DNA of 64,000 nt from Fistulifera solaris (lineage: Eukaryota; Bacillariophyta; Bacillariophyceae; Naviculales; Stauroneidaceae), in NCBI GenBank assembly GCA_030295235.1, contig AP026148.1:496001-560000 (forward strand), read 5' to 3'. The notes beneath the pieces are model-generated. The model did not search any database. It saw only the letters and a program-made list of their open reading frames with translations, and was not told the DNA's origin. The translations under genes were made by a program, and so were the position numbers. Shown here one piece after another: positions 54,920 through 64,000 of the stretch (position 1 is its first letter; every line of letters starts with the position of its first letter).

Positions 54920-56353
54920 ATGAATTATTCTATCAAAAGACTCCGAGAGGAAGGGGCACTTCTGTTTGCGTAGCCTGGATAGCGTCGAAAGACTCGACAT
55001 TTTTTGGACGGAAGCGAACAAAGTCGAGCGCCTTTAAATCGAGGATACGGGTGTATATGTTGCACCTTCTAACAAAACATCTCAAGAGGACTTTGTCGTT
55101 TTGAAATGTCATCGCGACGGTGACTACTCAACGCAAATAGCATTCGTGGGTAAACCTGATGATATTGCGTCATTGCGATCCGTAACATATCGTATTCTTT
55201 AGCTTCCCGAGGCAAATAGGCCCCAAAGCTTAACATTTTCAGGAAGCTCATACAGACCTGGTAGACTTATAGGGACACGTGATAACATACTAATCACAGC
55301 TGAACAATTGCGGCATATTTTACGCGCCTATCCGTCGCGGTGGTTCAAGTTCAATGGTTTATCGTTCAATGCCGAGCAATCTGTTGAGATTGTCTCTCAT
55401 CGAAAGTTCAAAATTGAATCCTTCGACTGTCGATTTGATGACAAAGGTCGTGCGATTGTGGCTTGGTTGGAAAACAGAAACGAAACAGACATAATGGAAT
55501 TTTGTGATCTTTTCCGTTGCGATTGTTATCTGGCAATGCTCAGGTTCTTGAGCCGTTCAATGTACCCCGTTTTCAAAAGGCTCTATTTGGACTCAATTGA
55601 CATACCTTCTCAACTAACTCCCTATGTTGCTGCAGCAAATGTTAAGTCTTTAATTGTGGATATTCGGTTTTTGTCTGTGACAAAGGTTGGAGGACACCAC
55701 TACTGCAAGCGCTTCGAGATGGAACATTTCGTCCAGAGATTCTCGACATCAGTTTCATTTGCGCGCCATGTCACGGAAAAATGAATAAGAAGGAAATTGT
55801 TATTGTGGTGGGTCAATTCTTACAAAAATTGCTTGCAGCTTTATCCTCACGAGAGTGCTCTTTGAAAGAATTGCACTTGTGGGATTTTTAATTTAAGAGG
55901 CATCGGACAAGAATTCAAAGATGATTTGATTGTCATGCTCCAAAAAAATAAAAGCCTTCGATCGCTCGGTGTTTATAGCACCATAGGTCTGTTTCGTTTT
56001 CCACAAATGAGCATTCTGAAGGTAGCAGCCATGCATCCACATCTTCGGCAACTCTGTTTCTATCCCCCGACTTCTGATCCACCCGAATCCAGGCCTTTCC
56101 AAATATGGGCGAGGAAAAATCGTTTTCATGATATCCAATTCGAAACCGCACGCGACCCAGAGATGAGGTTCAACGCGATAAGTGGCAGAGTGCTGTCTTT
56201 TCTATTTTCACGGGGGAGTATGCGGCTCTCAAGAAAGTCCAAGACCAGAATGCCCGATCTTATTTGCTCGTAACAGCTCTTGCTGCATGTCGCCAGATGC
56301 CTAAACGAATCTATTACTTGTTGTCCGACAATCAGGATGTTTTTGCGAAGTAA
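54920..56353 (+). pseudogene. LRR-like cluster member 4, degraded
   Basis: ATG at 54920 (MNYSIKRLREEG). An extra G at about 54952 shifts the frame, CTT TAA appears at about 55034 where member 3 has CTT TAT, and a further stop comes at about 55200. Open pieces are 55308-55784 (RHILRAYPSRWFKFNGLSF, SVEIVSHRKFKIESFDCRF) and 55926-56273 (LRSLGVYSTIGLFRFPQM). The end, RQMPKRIYYLLSDNQDVFAK, stops at 56353. Clearly a pseudogene, more diverged than member 2. Confidence 0.78.
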
Positions 56354-56434
56354 TTACGTCAATAAATTAGAACACTGGTAGTCTAGTAAATGCGTTCACC
56401 TAGCAAAGTAATTAATGATTAGCTATGGATATGT

Positions 56435-57712
56435 TTATGTCGCAATCGACGACTCTGTTAGCTCTCTCAGTTTCTCCTCCTGATCTTTCGCAATCATGGC
56501 ACTAATCATGCCATCGATATCACCGCTCAAAAATTGTTGTAGGGGAAAGTTTTGTCCGAGTCGATGATCACTACAGCGGGAGTCTTTCCAGTTGTAGGTA
56601 CGGATCTTCTCACTACGACTACCCGTCCCTACCTGTGAACCGCGCCTTGCTCGCTCTTCTATCTCTCTTTTTCGTTTTCTAAGTCGTACAATTTCGACAT
56701 GAGCATCTTCATAGCCAATTCTTTGTTCTTGAGCTGCGAGCGCTCTTGAGTGCACTTAATTCGAATACCTTTGATTTACAAAAAAAGTCAGGCACGAGTA
56801 ACAATTAGCAGAGCAACAATCGGATCATCGATCAATACAATACACACCTGTTGGTTTGTGGAGCAAGTCAACTGCTGTCTCGACCTTGTTCACATTTTGT
56901 CCTCCAGCACCACCGGAGCGCATGGTCGACATTTCAATGTCTTTGGGATCAATTTTGACATCGACTTCATCGCATTCCGGCATGATGGCTACGGTGGCAG
57001 TGGAAGTGTGAACACGTCCCTGTGATTCGGTGGCCGGGACTCGTTGCACCCGATGCACACCGGCTTCCCATTTCAATTTGGAGTAGACGCGATCGCCCTT
57101 AATGTCGAGGACCGCGTTTTTGTAGCCCCCATCATCACCAGGAGCCGCATCGATCAAGGTACTCTGCCACCCCTGTGACGTAATATATTTGCGATACACA
57201 TCTAACAAGTCACCGGCAAAAATATTGGCCTCAGAACCTCCCGTTCCGGCACGAATTTCGAGCAACACATTGCGATCGTCGTTGGGGTCACGAGGCAGCA
57301 ACAAAACTTTGATTCTCTTCTCCAATTCCTCCATTTTCGGTTCAATTTCTTTCATTTCCTCCCGAGCCATTTCTTTCATGTCCGGATCGGCCAACAATTC
57401 TTTGGCGCCAGCGTAATCTTCCCCCAGAGACTTGTATTCTTCGTAGGCTGCTACCACATCTTCCGACTGTGCCCGATCACTCATTACTTGTCGTAATAAG
57501 GAGGAATCGGCAATGACGTCCGGATCACCCAATCGCTCTGTCAATGCTTGATACGAACGGCGAATATTCTCTAACCTGTCCATCATGGAATCATCCAGGA
57601 CCATTTTTAAGGTCGACGACGACCGAACAAGAATCGAGGGAGGACCATTGTTTGAAAGGTGAACGAACGCCGCCGTTTGCCAGGCAGCGGAAGCGAAAAG
57701 TAGCAATTTCAT
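56435..57712 (-). CDS. prfA: Peptide chain release factor 1, plastid-targeted, two exons
   Basis: Minus-strand exons are 56848-57712 and 56435-56768, with a 79-bp intron that joins [16 protein letters not shown] in phase 1. The start [20 protein letters not shown] is a signal peptide with the plastid motif TAAFVH. RF-1 features: the coiled N-terminal domain, [38 protein letters not shown], and the peptidyl-hydrolysis motif GGQ in [14 protein letters not shown] near residue 268; then [10 protein letters not shown]-like [19 protein letters not shown]. One A is missing from an A5 (T5 on plus, 56668-56672), between NEK and REIEERARR. Class 1 release factors of this type read UAA/UAG. It lies inside the LRR cluster on the opposite strand. 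Confidence 0.9.
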
Positions 57713-58129
57713 ACTTTCGAAGCGTTTTGTAAAGCGATGAATTGCTGTTTCGAGTATTATTGATTGAAGGAACCTGATATAACTTTATCGGCTCATTTGT
57801 TGTTTTTTATTGTTGACAGGTAAAACGTCGAGACGAAAAGTTTTGTGGCCGCGTCGTGAATGCGTCAGCGTCCGTCAGTCTGATCTTAGTACCGGTATGA
57901 TACGTGAAATGTAGGAGCAAACCAGCGGACTTCATCGCTTCGCGCACTTTGAAAAAAATGACACGAGACACGAGACGCATTTTGCTCATTACAAAGTATT
58001 TATCTTTCTTGAGCTTGCTGCTAAAACAAATACGGAGTAACAAAAGCTCATTCTTGCATTACTCCTTTCCCTTGCCTTCTTTGTCAGTTAATTAGCTTCA
58101 AAGATCCTTCCCTTATTGATTGCGCAAGC
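57713..58129. other. Divergent intergenic region, RF-1 and LRR member 5
   Basis: 417 bp with both promoters; TACGGAGTAA at 58031-58040 and TACCGGTA near 57892. No gene seen. Confidence 0.4.
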
Positions 58130-59628
58130 ATGCCTTTGGACGAATATGAAGACCGTGGCTATTTACTAGAAGTCATTCCGCCGTGCCTTTGTAATGCCGA
58201 GCAAGTGCCACGTTGGAACCACGGAAGAATTTCTCCCGTGTACCGGCTCAAAACGAAAACCTATCAATTTTCGAGAACTCAATCGATACGGGTACGGGAT
58301 TGCTATCTGGCGGGAGAATGGGACTTTGTCTTATATCACGCCGTGTGATAGTAACGATTTTCCGTTGCACGATCTCCGTCGCCTGACAATCAGTTACAAC
58401 GGCAATCATCCTATCCTGAACATTGTCGGTAGAAACAACGAAGTGGTAGCATAAACAGACGAATTCTTCATGAAATTGGAAACACCGATGAGTGACAGTT
58501 CTTCTGTCGTAATTGATAATACTCACTTTTACGGGTACGACTTTCGCCATGCTGGAGTTTCCTGTTTCCGGCATATGTTTGAAACTTGCCCGTCACGTGC
58601 GGTGTACTTTCGGAACATGACGGTTGTTCTAGCGACTCGCGCAAGACAGTTAAATTTGAGCGATTGTTCCTTTGAAGACGTCGGTAATTCGTTCATCAAC
58701 GCTCTTGCGGGCCGTACTTCTTCCGTGGAATTGCTAACGTTTGAGGGCGAAAACGCACCAGAGGAGGAGAATGTGCGACTTTTGCTACGAAGTGGAAACG
58801 TGCAGAAGTTGACTCTACCGCAGTTGGATGGAGATATCGTAATGCTTCCTTTTTCTGCCAAAGTGGATTGTCTCGACTATGAAATAAGGTCGTCGTCAAT
58901 ACTGGATGGCGATGTTCAATCATTGAATATTGTGGCTAACAAACTCGCTTTCACAATATTTGAGGAGGGCGACGCTTTCCCAGTTGAAGCTACGCTGGCT
59001 TTTCTCCGGCGCTTGGTGACTTTAGGCCACTTTATAGAGTTGAAAGTCCGCTTCACTTTTGACGACGACGAAATGGAAGTAGAGATACCAGATTGCATGG
59101 TACAAGAAGTGATTTGCACCGCAATAGCCAACCCCAAATTACAAGTTTTAGATTTGACGCTTTTGAATTGGAAACAGCATGCAGAAACACTTTTGCAAGG
59201 CCTCGAAGTCCATAAAGGACTGCGTATTTTGAAGTTCAATGTGGACGAAGACGCTTTCGGTTCCAATTACGCCCTCCTTCGACAGTTCCTATCGGACAAC
59301 AGAAACGTAACAGTGATGAATGAAGACGATGAAATATATACAGATGAAGCAGATATCAATCAACTCTATTCACTCAACCGCATTTACCTGGGCTCGGCAG
59401 ATCTCGTAGTAATACCACTTAGAGAGATCATCGTTGATAGCGACCGCCTTGAGAAAAACGGCTTTAAGTGATTTCCGGCATTCCTCTCTTTTCCTCCCTG
59501 ATCACGCGGATGCACTGTATGATCTCCTTCATCACGTCAGTGTCGAGGTAGAGGAACATAATAAGAATGATCCACTCAGCGCGATGCTCCGAAGCGAAAT
59601 CAACTTTACAGCTTCAGTTCCTGGCTGA
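58130..59628 (+). pseudogene. LRR-like cluster member 5, divergent, with breaks
   Basis: Starts MPLDEYEDRGYLLEVIPP at 58130. The frame changes near 58198 (CNAE to CHVGTTEEFLPC) and a TAA is met at about 58452, but the same frame is open again from 58455 on: ETPMSDSSSVVIDNTHFYG. The frame 58470-59471 gives 333 residues with LRR-like strands (ARQLNLSDCSFEDVGNSF, VQKLTLPQLDGDIVML, LQVLDLTLLNWKQHAETLL). A further break at A5 near 59454 leads to ALSDFRHSSLFLPDHADAL and ends at 59628 (INFTASVPG). Three lesions. It could be a pseudogene or a mis-sequenced gene. It is only distantly like members 1-4. Confidence 0.55.
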
Positions 59629-59640
59629 TTGATAGACGAG
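59592..59640 (+). repeat. Tandem-duplication flank, first copy
   Basis: The 49 bases AAGCGAAATCAAC to GATAGACGA at the 3' end of LRR member 5 reappear at 63952-64000, directly after element X copy 3. Confidence 0.85.
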
Positions 59641-59689
59641 CAGAAAGAAGCTGCATTTCAGTGCTTTGCGGCTATAAATGTCTCAAAGC

Positions 59690-59832
59690 TTGCATTTACC
59701 GTCGTCCTCAACGTACTTTTTAGATAAGGAGCGTGCGCCTACGTTTTCAAGACAACGTCGCCCACGCACAGCTACACACTAGACAAGCTAAGAAGTCTCT
59801 CTTTACAAAATATCATCTACGATTACATCATT
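59690..59832. repeat. Element X, copy 2
   Basis: Same about 140-bp element as at 15095-15235 (inverted) and 63810-63951 (direct). It ends ACGATTACATCA and then continues into the 3' flank of gene 2 copy B. Confidence 0.8.
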
Positions 59833-59934
59833 ATTTCTCATAACATCTAAAAAAGAGCAATTGAATCATCACAACACATAGAACGACGAACACTAGAGTA
59901 ATACTATATGCAACAACAAAGCAACGCTTCTCTT

Positions 59935-60696
59935 TCATCGACCGGATGATACAAACGCACGATTTGGAAGGACATGATCATAGAAACGCTCGTATTTGAA
60001 CAAATACTTCTTGTAAGCTTCTACCGACGAGAAACCAGGTGGTATGGATGTCGGGTCGACGTCAAGGCTGTCAACGATCTCATCCGTGAAAGCACTCCAG
60101 TGGGCTGGATGAACCAATTCGCCACAACGATTCCAAAAATAGGCGTCTTCTTCCAACACAGTCTCGAGGCATTCATCGCCATACAGACTGCGTTCAAATT
60201 CAATCTCCTGACAAATGACATCGCACTCCGCTTGCAAGGTCTCGAGGTCACGATATAACGAACGCTTTTGCTCGGCTGTAAACAAACAATGATGGGGAAT
60301 CTCTTTCACCGTCGTAAGATCCGAAGCAAATCGAACACGACGAGGCACAGGATGACTGGATGGAGCAATCTTGAGCGAAGAGTGTAACGTCACCGAAGGA
60401 GTGCTCGTCTTTAATACTCCCTTTTGAGTCTTGTTCACCGTCAACAGCGGTTCTTCACGCAATACGGTAAGGGACAGAAGGAAAGAAGAGATTTCATCAT
60501 CATTGTCGACATCGAAATCACGTGGAAGCAACGATTCCGCGACACCCGCGTCGCAATCAGAGAGACAGGGAACATCGTCAACATTTTCGGCTTGCAACGA
60601 CCACAGAGGGCTTGTCAGTCGCTGTAGCGTGTCGAAAATCGTCTCTGAGGGACTCTTGGAGCATGAAAGGTGGTTTTGTTTGCTGTAAACTTGCAT
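59935..60696 (-). CDS. Diatom family gene 2, copy B, unrecognised protein
   Basis: 253 residues, starting MQVYSKQNHL, nearly identical to gene 2A (14227-14994). Differences include loss of two residues in the Thr/Ser stretch after LKTST, Gly-to-Val near SLT, and a few substitutions around RGELVHPAHW. The core motifs RRVRFASDLTTVKEIPHH and LVHPAHWSAF are preserved, so both copies seem under selection, or the duplication is recent. No targeting signal. Function unknown. Confidence 0.75.
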   Translation of the reverse strand: MQVYSKQNHLSCSKSPSETIFDTLQRLTSPLWSLQAENVDDVPCLSDCDAGVAESLLPRDFDVDNDDEISSFLLSLTVLREEPLLTVNKTQKGVLKTSTPSVTLHSSLKIAPSSHPVPRRVRFASDLTTVKEIPHHCLFTAEQKRSLYRDLETLQAECDVICQEIEFERSLYGDECLETVLEEDAYFWNRCGELVHPAHWSAFTDEIVDSLDVDPTSIPPGFSSVEAYKKYLFKYERFYDHVLPNRAFVSSGR

Positions 60697-61294
60697 TTTG
60701 ATTCAAAATAGATGAAACAATGAGGAATTTGGTAAAACGGGGTTGTTTTGTGCGCTAGAGTGAATACAGTAAAAGGCTTGCTGCGGACTGATCGACGGCT
60801 GACGGACCGACTAATTTTCTACGACTGCCCTGGTACAAAATCGTGTAAGTAGCTCTCACGTAGAGCTTGTAGACTAACGTTTACTCACGAAGAAACGAGA
60901 GCGAGGAGCGAGGACGGATTAAAGCTTTGAAGAGCCTGATTTCTTTTGAAAGATCTCTGATAATTACGAAGTGATTTGAAAGCACAACGCGTATTGTGTG
61001 AAAAGTCACCTTGCGCTGCAAGCTTCAACAAAAGACGACGATACAATACGATACAATACGGTACGATACACAACAACAAAGACGACGTTACCAAAAAAAA
61101 CCAAGGGGAGGCAGTTCATAGCTATAAAACTGAATACGGAGTATTTTTTTTAAGAATCATCTACAATAATCACTACTTAACACTTGACATATAACAAGAG
61201 CGGTTGAATCATTTCAAATCGCCACTACGGGGAGCACAATACAGGGAAAACGAGACAAAATACGCAGTCGAGAAAACGCTTACGAATCAAGGGA

Positions 61295-62065
61295 TCAAGG
61301 ATGGAAGACTCTTTTCCGCATGGCGTTGTCAAAGTATTGCTCATACTTGGACAACTCATCACTTTGCTTGTACTCGTTCAGTGAGGAAAAGCCAACGACG
61401 GGAGTATCGAGGGGAAGACTTGGAAGAATTTCATTCACATACACGAGCCAGTGTGCTGGATGGACTAACTCTCCAAGATGGTTGCGGAAGAAACACCCTT
61501 CTTCCAGCGCATCAGCGGCGCCGCAAAGACGTAAACGACGCTCAAACCTGATCTCCAGGCAGATCTCATCCTTCTCTGCCTGCAACGCACGCTTGTCGCG
61601 ATACAACGAACGCTTTTCCTCGGCCGTCAACGAATTATGATGGGGAATCTCCTTGACAGTGTAGAAACCGGGCACAAATTGTACACGGCGAGACGCACGA
61701 TGATTTTCAAGAAAAGAACTGCTTGAAGAGCCACGAGACGAAGTGACATTCAACGAAAGCAGCGCCTGAACAGTGCTCTGTGCCCACGCGGCGTTCTCGT
61801 TCTCGCAAATCCACGACTGCATCTCTTCACGCGATTCCGCAAACGAAAGAATGAACGACATCTCGTTATCAGGAATCAATTCACAAGGAACGGAATCGGA
61901 GAGGAAGGGGACATCATCATCATTGTCGTCTCGAAAGTCGACAGGTGATCGAAGAGAAGCGAACAACGACTGAACAGGGCCTTCCGTGCGCTGCCGCTTG
62001 CAATCACTTGTCACCAAGTCGCTCTGGGAGCATGAAAGATAGTCTCGTTTGGTAGAAAGTCGCAT
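61295..62065 (-). CDS. Diatom family gene 1, copy B, intact
   Basis: 256 residues from MRLSTKRDYL. It is intact through the site where copy A is broken: EEKRSLYRDKRALQAE. It lacks four residues of the FLSDCDAGVAESL block present in copy A (here FLSDSVPCEL). The conserved FFRNHLGELVHPAHWLVYV, then LPLDTPVVGFSSLNEY, ends the protein. It contains a Ser-rich run after NVTSSRG. Intactness argues that gene 1A is a damaged or mis-sequenced copy. Function unknown. Confidence 0.78.
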   Translation of the reverse strand: MRLSTKRDYLSCSQSDLVTSDCKRQRTEGPVQSLFASLRSPVDFRDDNDDDVPFLSDSVPCELIPDNEMSFILSFAESREEMQSWICENENAAWAQSTVQALLSLNVTSSRGSSSSSFLENHRASRRVQFVPGFYTVKEIPHHNSLTAEEKRSLYRDKRALQAEKDEICLEIRFERRLRLCGAADALEEGCFFRNHLGELVHPAHWLVYVNEILPSLPLDTPVVGFSSLNEYKQSDELSKYEQYFDNAMRKRVFHP

Positions 62066-62167
62066 TTTGATTCAAAATAGATGAAACAACAAGGATTTTG
62101 GTAATTGGGGTTGTTTTTGTGCGCTTTGCTGCTGCGCTGCTGCGGACCGATGGGCGGATGGACGGAC

Positions 62168-62593
62168 GTATACGTGTACCACTAAGATATTGTAGTGGGA
62201 TGCACGTCATTTGTTGGGTAGCGCTCCGATTTATTATGTACACTGTCTTGCAGAGTTAGTTAGTTAAAAGGAAGAAAAAAATACGCCGCACCGCAAATAA
62301 TAATACACTCCCCAGCTAGACTAGGTCTAGACTAGTTGATGGGTACCTGTTAACGTTCCATTAAGAATGTCAATCTTGATATCGACATTTGCATTGTCAG
62401 CAGCTTCGAAGTGCGAATGAATAGTTTCTAGCTTCTAAGGTAGTTTGTAGTCGAATGAATAGTCCGTTCACCGGAATGCCACTTGACCAATCCTATAGAG
62501 TAAACGCAATGAATATACTATAGACTAATATTTTCAAAACAATTTCTAATTACTTGATATGATGTGGATGAAATTTAATGTCTTAAATGGATC
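62168..62593. other. Spacer between family genes 3 and 1 in copy B
   Basis: 426 bp with no counterpart in copy A. No gene, repeat or element recognised in it. It shows that gene 3 lies upstream of gene 1 in this copy, a junction that copy A does not have. Confidence 0.5.
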
Positions 62594-62681
62594 GCAATGA
62601 AAACGACAACGCAAATAACTACGACGATAACGATTGATTACAAAACACAACGCAGAGAGCAAACACAACGACTCCAGCTCG

Positions 62682-63449
62682 TCACACTTCAACAGGATCA
62701 TCTTGGATCAGTTCTTCGGCAATGGATGTATTGTATTTACGCGCATAAAATTCCAGGACGCCGTAATATTCTTCAAAGGACACGAAACCAGGTACCTTCA
62801 TGTCGCGAGGAAGGGTTGGAAGGATTTCACGCACAAACGAACGAAAATGGGCTGGATGGACCAACTTGCCCTCGTGATTTGGATAGAACATCTCTTCCTC
62901 TAGTGCATTTTCAATGCAGTGCTTGCTGTCTTCATACTGCTGCTCCTTTAGGCTCTTCTCCTTCTTGGTACTCTTGACGCCATACAAGGAACGCTTCTCG
63001 TCTTCCGTCAACGACTGATGGCTTTGAATGGGTACAACAGTCACATGCTGTGCGAAAGTGACACGACGAGTGGGAGGACTGAAAAAGTCGTCAAGAGCGG
63101 CGTCATAATCACAAGCGAAACACAACGCTTGTCGACCGGGGACCGCAGCAACGCCAGGGCAACCTTCCGCTGCCAGATAGTCATATTCCGGTGCTTCGGA
63201 CAGCAGCTCCTCACCACAAGGACGAGAATTATCAATATCCCAGACAATGATACGATTAGGATTGCGAGGGACACTTTCCGGAGCAGCAGCTTCACGGTCA
63301 AACGCTACGACATCATCTCCGGCGTCGTGGCGAGAACGGAATGCAGCCAACAGCTTGCGGAAAGGACGAATCGTTTGTCGACGCTTTTCCATTGTCTTCT
63401 GATGACTTTTGTTACGTCGAAGGTAGTTAAAACGGCAAGAAACTTTCAT
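62682..63449 (-). CDS. Diatom family gene 3, copy B, intact
   Basis: 255 residues from MKVSCRFNYLRR. Parts: a basic N-terminus (RRQTIRPFRKLL), an acidic middle, PPTRRVTFAQHVTVVP, EDEKRSLYGVKSTKKEKSLKE (helical, charged), MFYPNHEGKLVHPAHFRSF and GFVSFEEYYGVLEFY. R-V-T-F again fits a phosphatase-1 docking motif (weak inference). Compared with copy A it is two residues shorter near VPVPGF and unbroken. No signal or membrane segment. Function unknown. Confidence 0.78.
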   Translation of the reverse strand: MKVSCRFNYLRRNKSHQKTMEKRRQTIRPFRKLLAAFRSRHDAGDDVVAFDREAAAPESVPRNPNRIIVWDIDNSRPCGEELLSEAPEYDYLAAEGCPGVAAVPGRQALCFACDYDAALDDFFSPPTRRVTFAQHVTVVPIQSHQSLTEDEKRSLYGVKSTKKEKSLKEQQYEDSKHCIENALEEEMFYPNHEGKLVHPAHFRSFVREILPTLPRDMKVPGFVSFEEYYGVLEFYARKYNTSIAEELIQDDPVEV

Positions 63450-63809
63450 GTTTAGTTCAGAATTGATAAATCAATAAAGATATCGGTAAAATGGGGTGTT
63501 TTTTTTTTTGTGTGATTGAGAATAATAAGCATACGTTGCTGCTGCGGGCTGCGGAGTGTGGACTATGTCTTAGCGGTAACGATACTGAGAGATTATGTAT
63601 ACCAAGTCGAATGCAACAGGTTACGCTTTACCTGGTACAATAGCGCTACCTGGTATGTTCACACCAGAAAATAGGCAGTAATACGGAGTTCAATCAGCTT
63701 CTATTACTAGGCAAATAATAGGAAACAGAAACAAGCTGCAATAAGATGTCGCTTTGTAGCTATAACTGTTTTTAAGCTTGCTCTCACCAAGTTATACCAA
63801 GAATTTTTA

Positions 63810-63951
63810 AGCTTGCATTACCGTCGTTCTCAACGTACTTTTTAGATAAGGAGCGTGCGCCTACGTTTTCAAGACAACGTCGCCCACGCACAGCTACACA
63901 CTAGACAAGCTAAGAAGTCTCTCTTTACAAAATATCATCTACGATTACATC
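63810..63951. repeat. Element X, copy 3
   Basis: Direct copy of 59690-59832; ends ACGATTACATCA and then jumps to the flank sequence of 59592. Confidence 0.8.
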
Positions 63952-64000
63952 AAAGCGAAATCAACTTTACAGCTTCAGTTCCTGGCTGATTGATAGACGA
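63952..64000 (+). repeat. Tandem-duplication flank, second copy (window end)
   Basis: Repeats 59592-59640 exactly or nearly so. It is cut by the window edge; it marks the start of a further repeat unit of about 4.36 kb. Confidence 0.85.

Larger units (their letters stand above)
59690..63951 (-). repeat. Inverted segmental duplication, copy B (three-gene block, permuted)
   Basis: Read on the minus strand the order is element X, gene 3, a 426-bp spacer, gene 1, gene 2, element X. The two parts match copy A at 12694-16463, inverted. All three genes are unbroken in this copy. Element X at both ends fits one unit of a tandem array. Confidence 0.8.

Noticed and set aside
15095-63951. Element X as the long terminal repeat of a retrotransposon
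   Set aside because: It is only about 140 bp, the sequence between copies encodes no reverse transcriptase, integrase or gag, and the enclosed genes have their own promoters. No target-site duplication is visible.
1-64000. CRISPR arrays, rRNA, tRNA genes and bacterial insertion sequences
   Set aside because: No regularly spaced repeats, no rRNA-like stretches, no convincing cloverleaf and no transposase were seen by eye. A tRNA scan could still find one I missed.

Overview
The window looks like nuclear DNA of a pennate diatom. Phaeodactylum tricornutum is my best guess, by recognition only and not verified by any search. The reasons are spliceosomal introns of about 60-95 bp with GTAAGT-type donors; N-terminal signal peptides followed by ASAFAP-like plastid motifs on several proteins (bestrophin, release factor RF-1, an rRNA methyltransferase, a DMT transporter, a histidine phosphatase); a giant secreted Pro/Ser-rich protein; a helicase-associated-domain protein; and a UGA-encoded selenoprotein. 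Gene spacing is compact and both strands are used.

Layout. 1-12.6 kb is housekeeping: a dienelactone-hydrolase-like 3' end, a SAC3/THP3 (LENG8-like) protein, a three-exon bestrophin-like anion channel with a cluster of TGACGT/ACGTCA boxes in its promoter, transportin, an SLC35 nucleotide-sugar transporter, a two-exon short-chain dehydrogenase and, hidden on the minus strand at 12101-12546, a three-exon selenoprotein K whose UGA is followed closely by a strong hairpin. 12.7-16.5 kb carries three tandem members of an unrecognised protein family. 17.2-26.8 kb holds a DMT transporter, an LRR-like hypothetical protein, an HA-domain membrane protein, a histidine phosphatase, an MFS transporter and a B-type cyclin. 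28.6-36.2 kb is one very large, frame-broken secreted Pro/Ser-rich repeat protein with at least four copies of a globular module. 36.6-49.0 kb holds an MBOAT acyltransferase, an RlmI-like rRNA methyltransferase, an F-box/JmjC protein, a sulfotransferase-glycosyltransferase fusion and a membrane-anchored GH30 glucosylceramidase. 49.4-59.6 kb is a tandem cluster of five LRR-like genes, of which only one is fully intact, interrupted by plastid RF-1. 59.6-64.0 kb repeats the 12.7-16.5 kb gene family in inverted orientation and permuted order, and the last 49 bases restart the flank of this unit, so a tandem array probably continues past the window.

Two themes cut across the window. First, many otherwise well conserved genes are interrupted by single-base frame changes, mostly at short homopolymers and mostly deletions. 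This suggests uncorrected assembly errors rather than real inactivation. The LRR members 2 and 4 and the Pro/Ser giant carry many more lesions and may be genuinely degraded. Second, the window contains a large inverted segmental duplication of a lineage-specific gene family, with each gene carrying its own conserved 5' flank.
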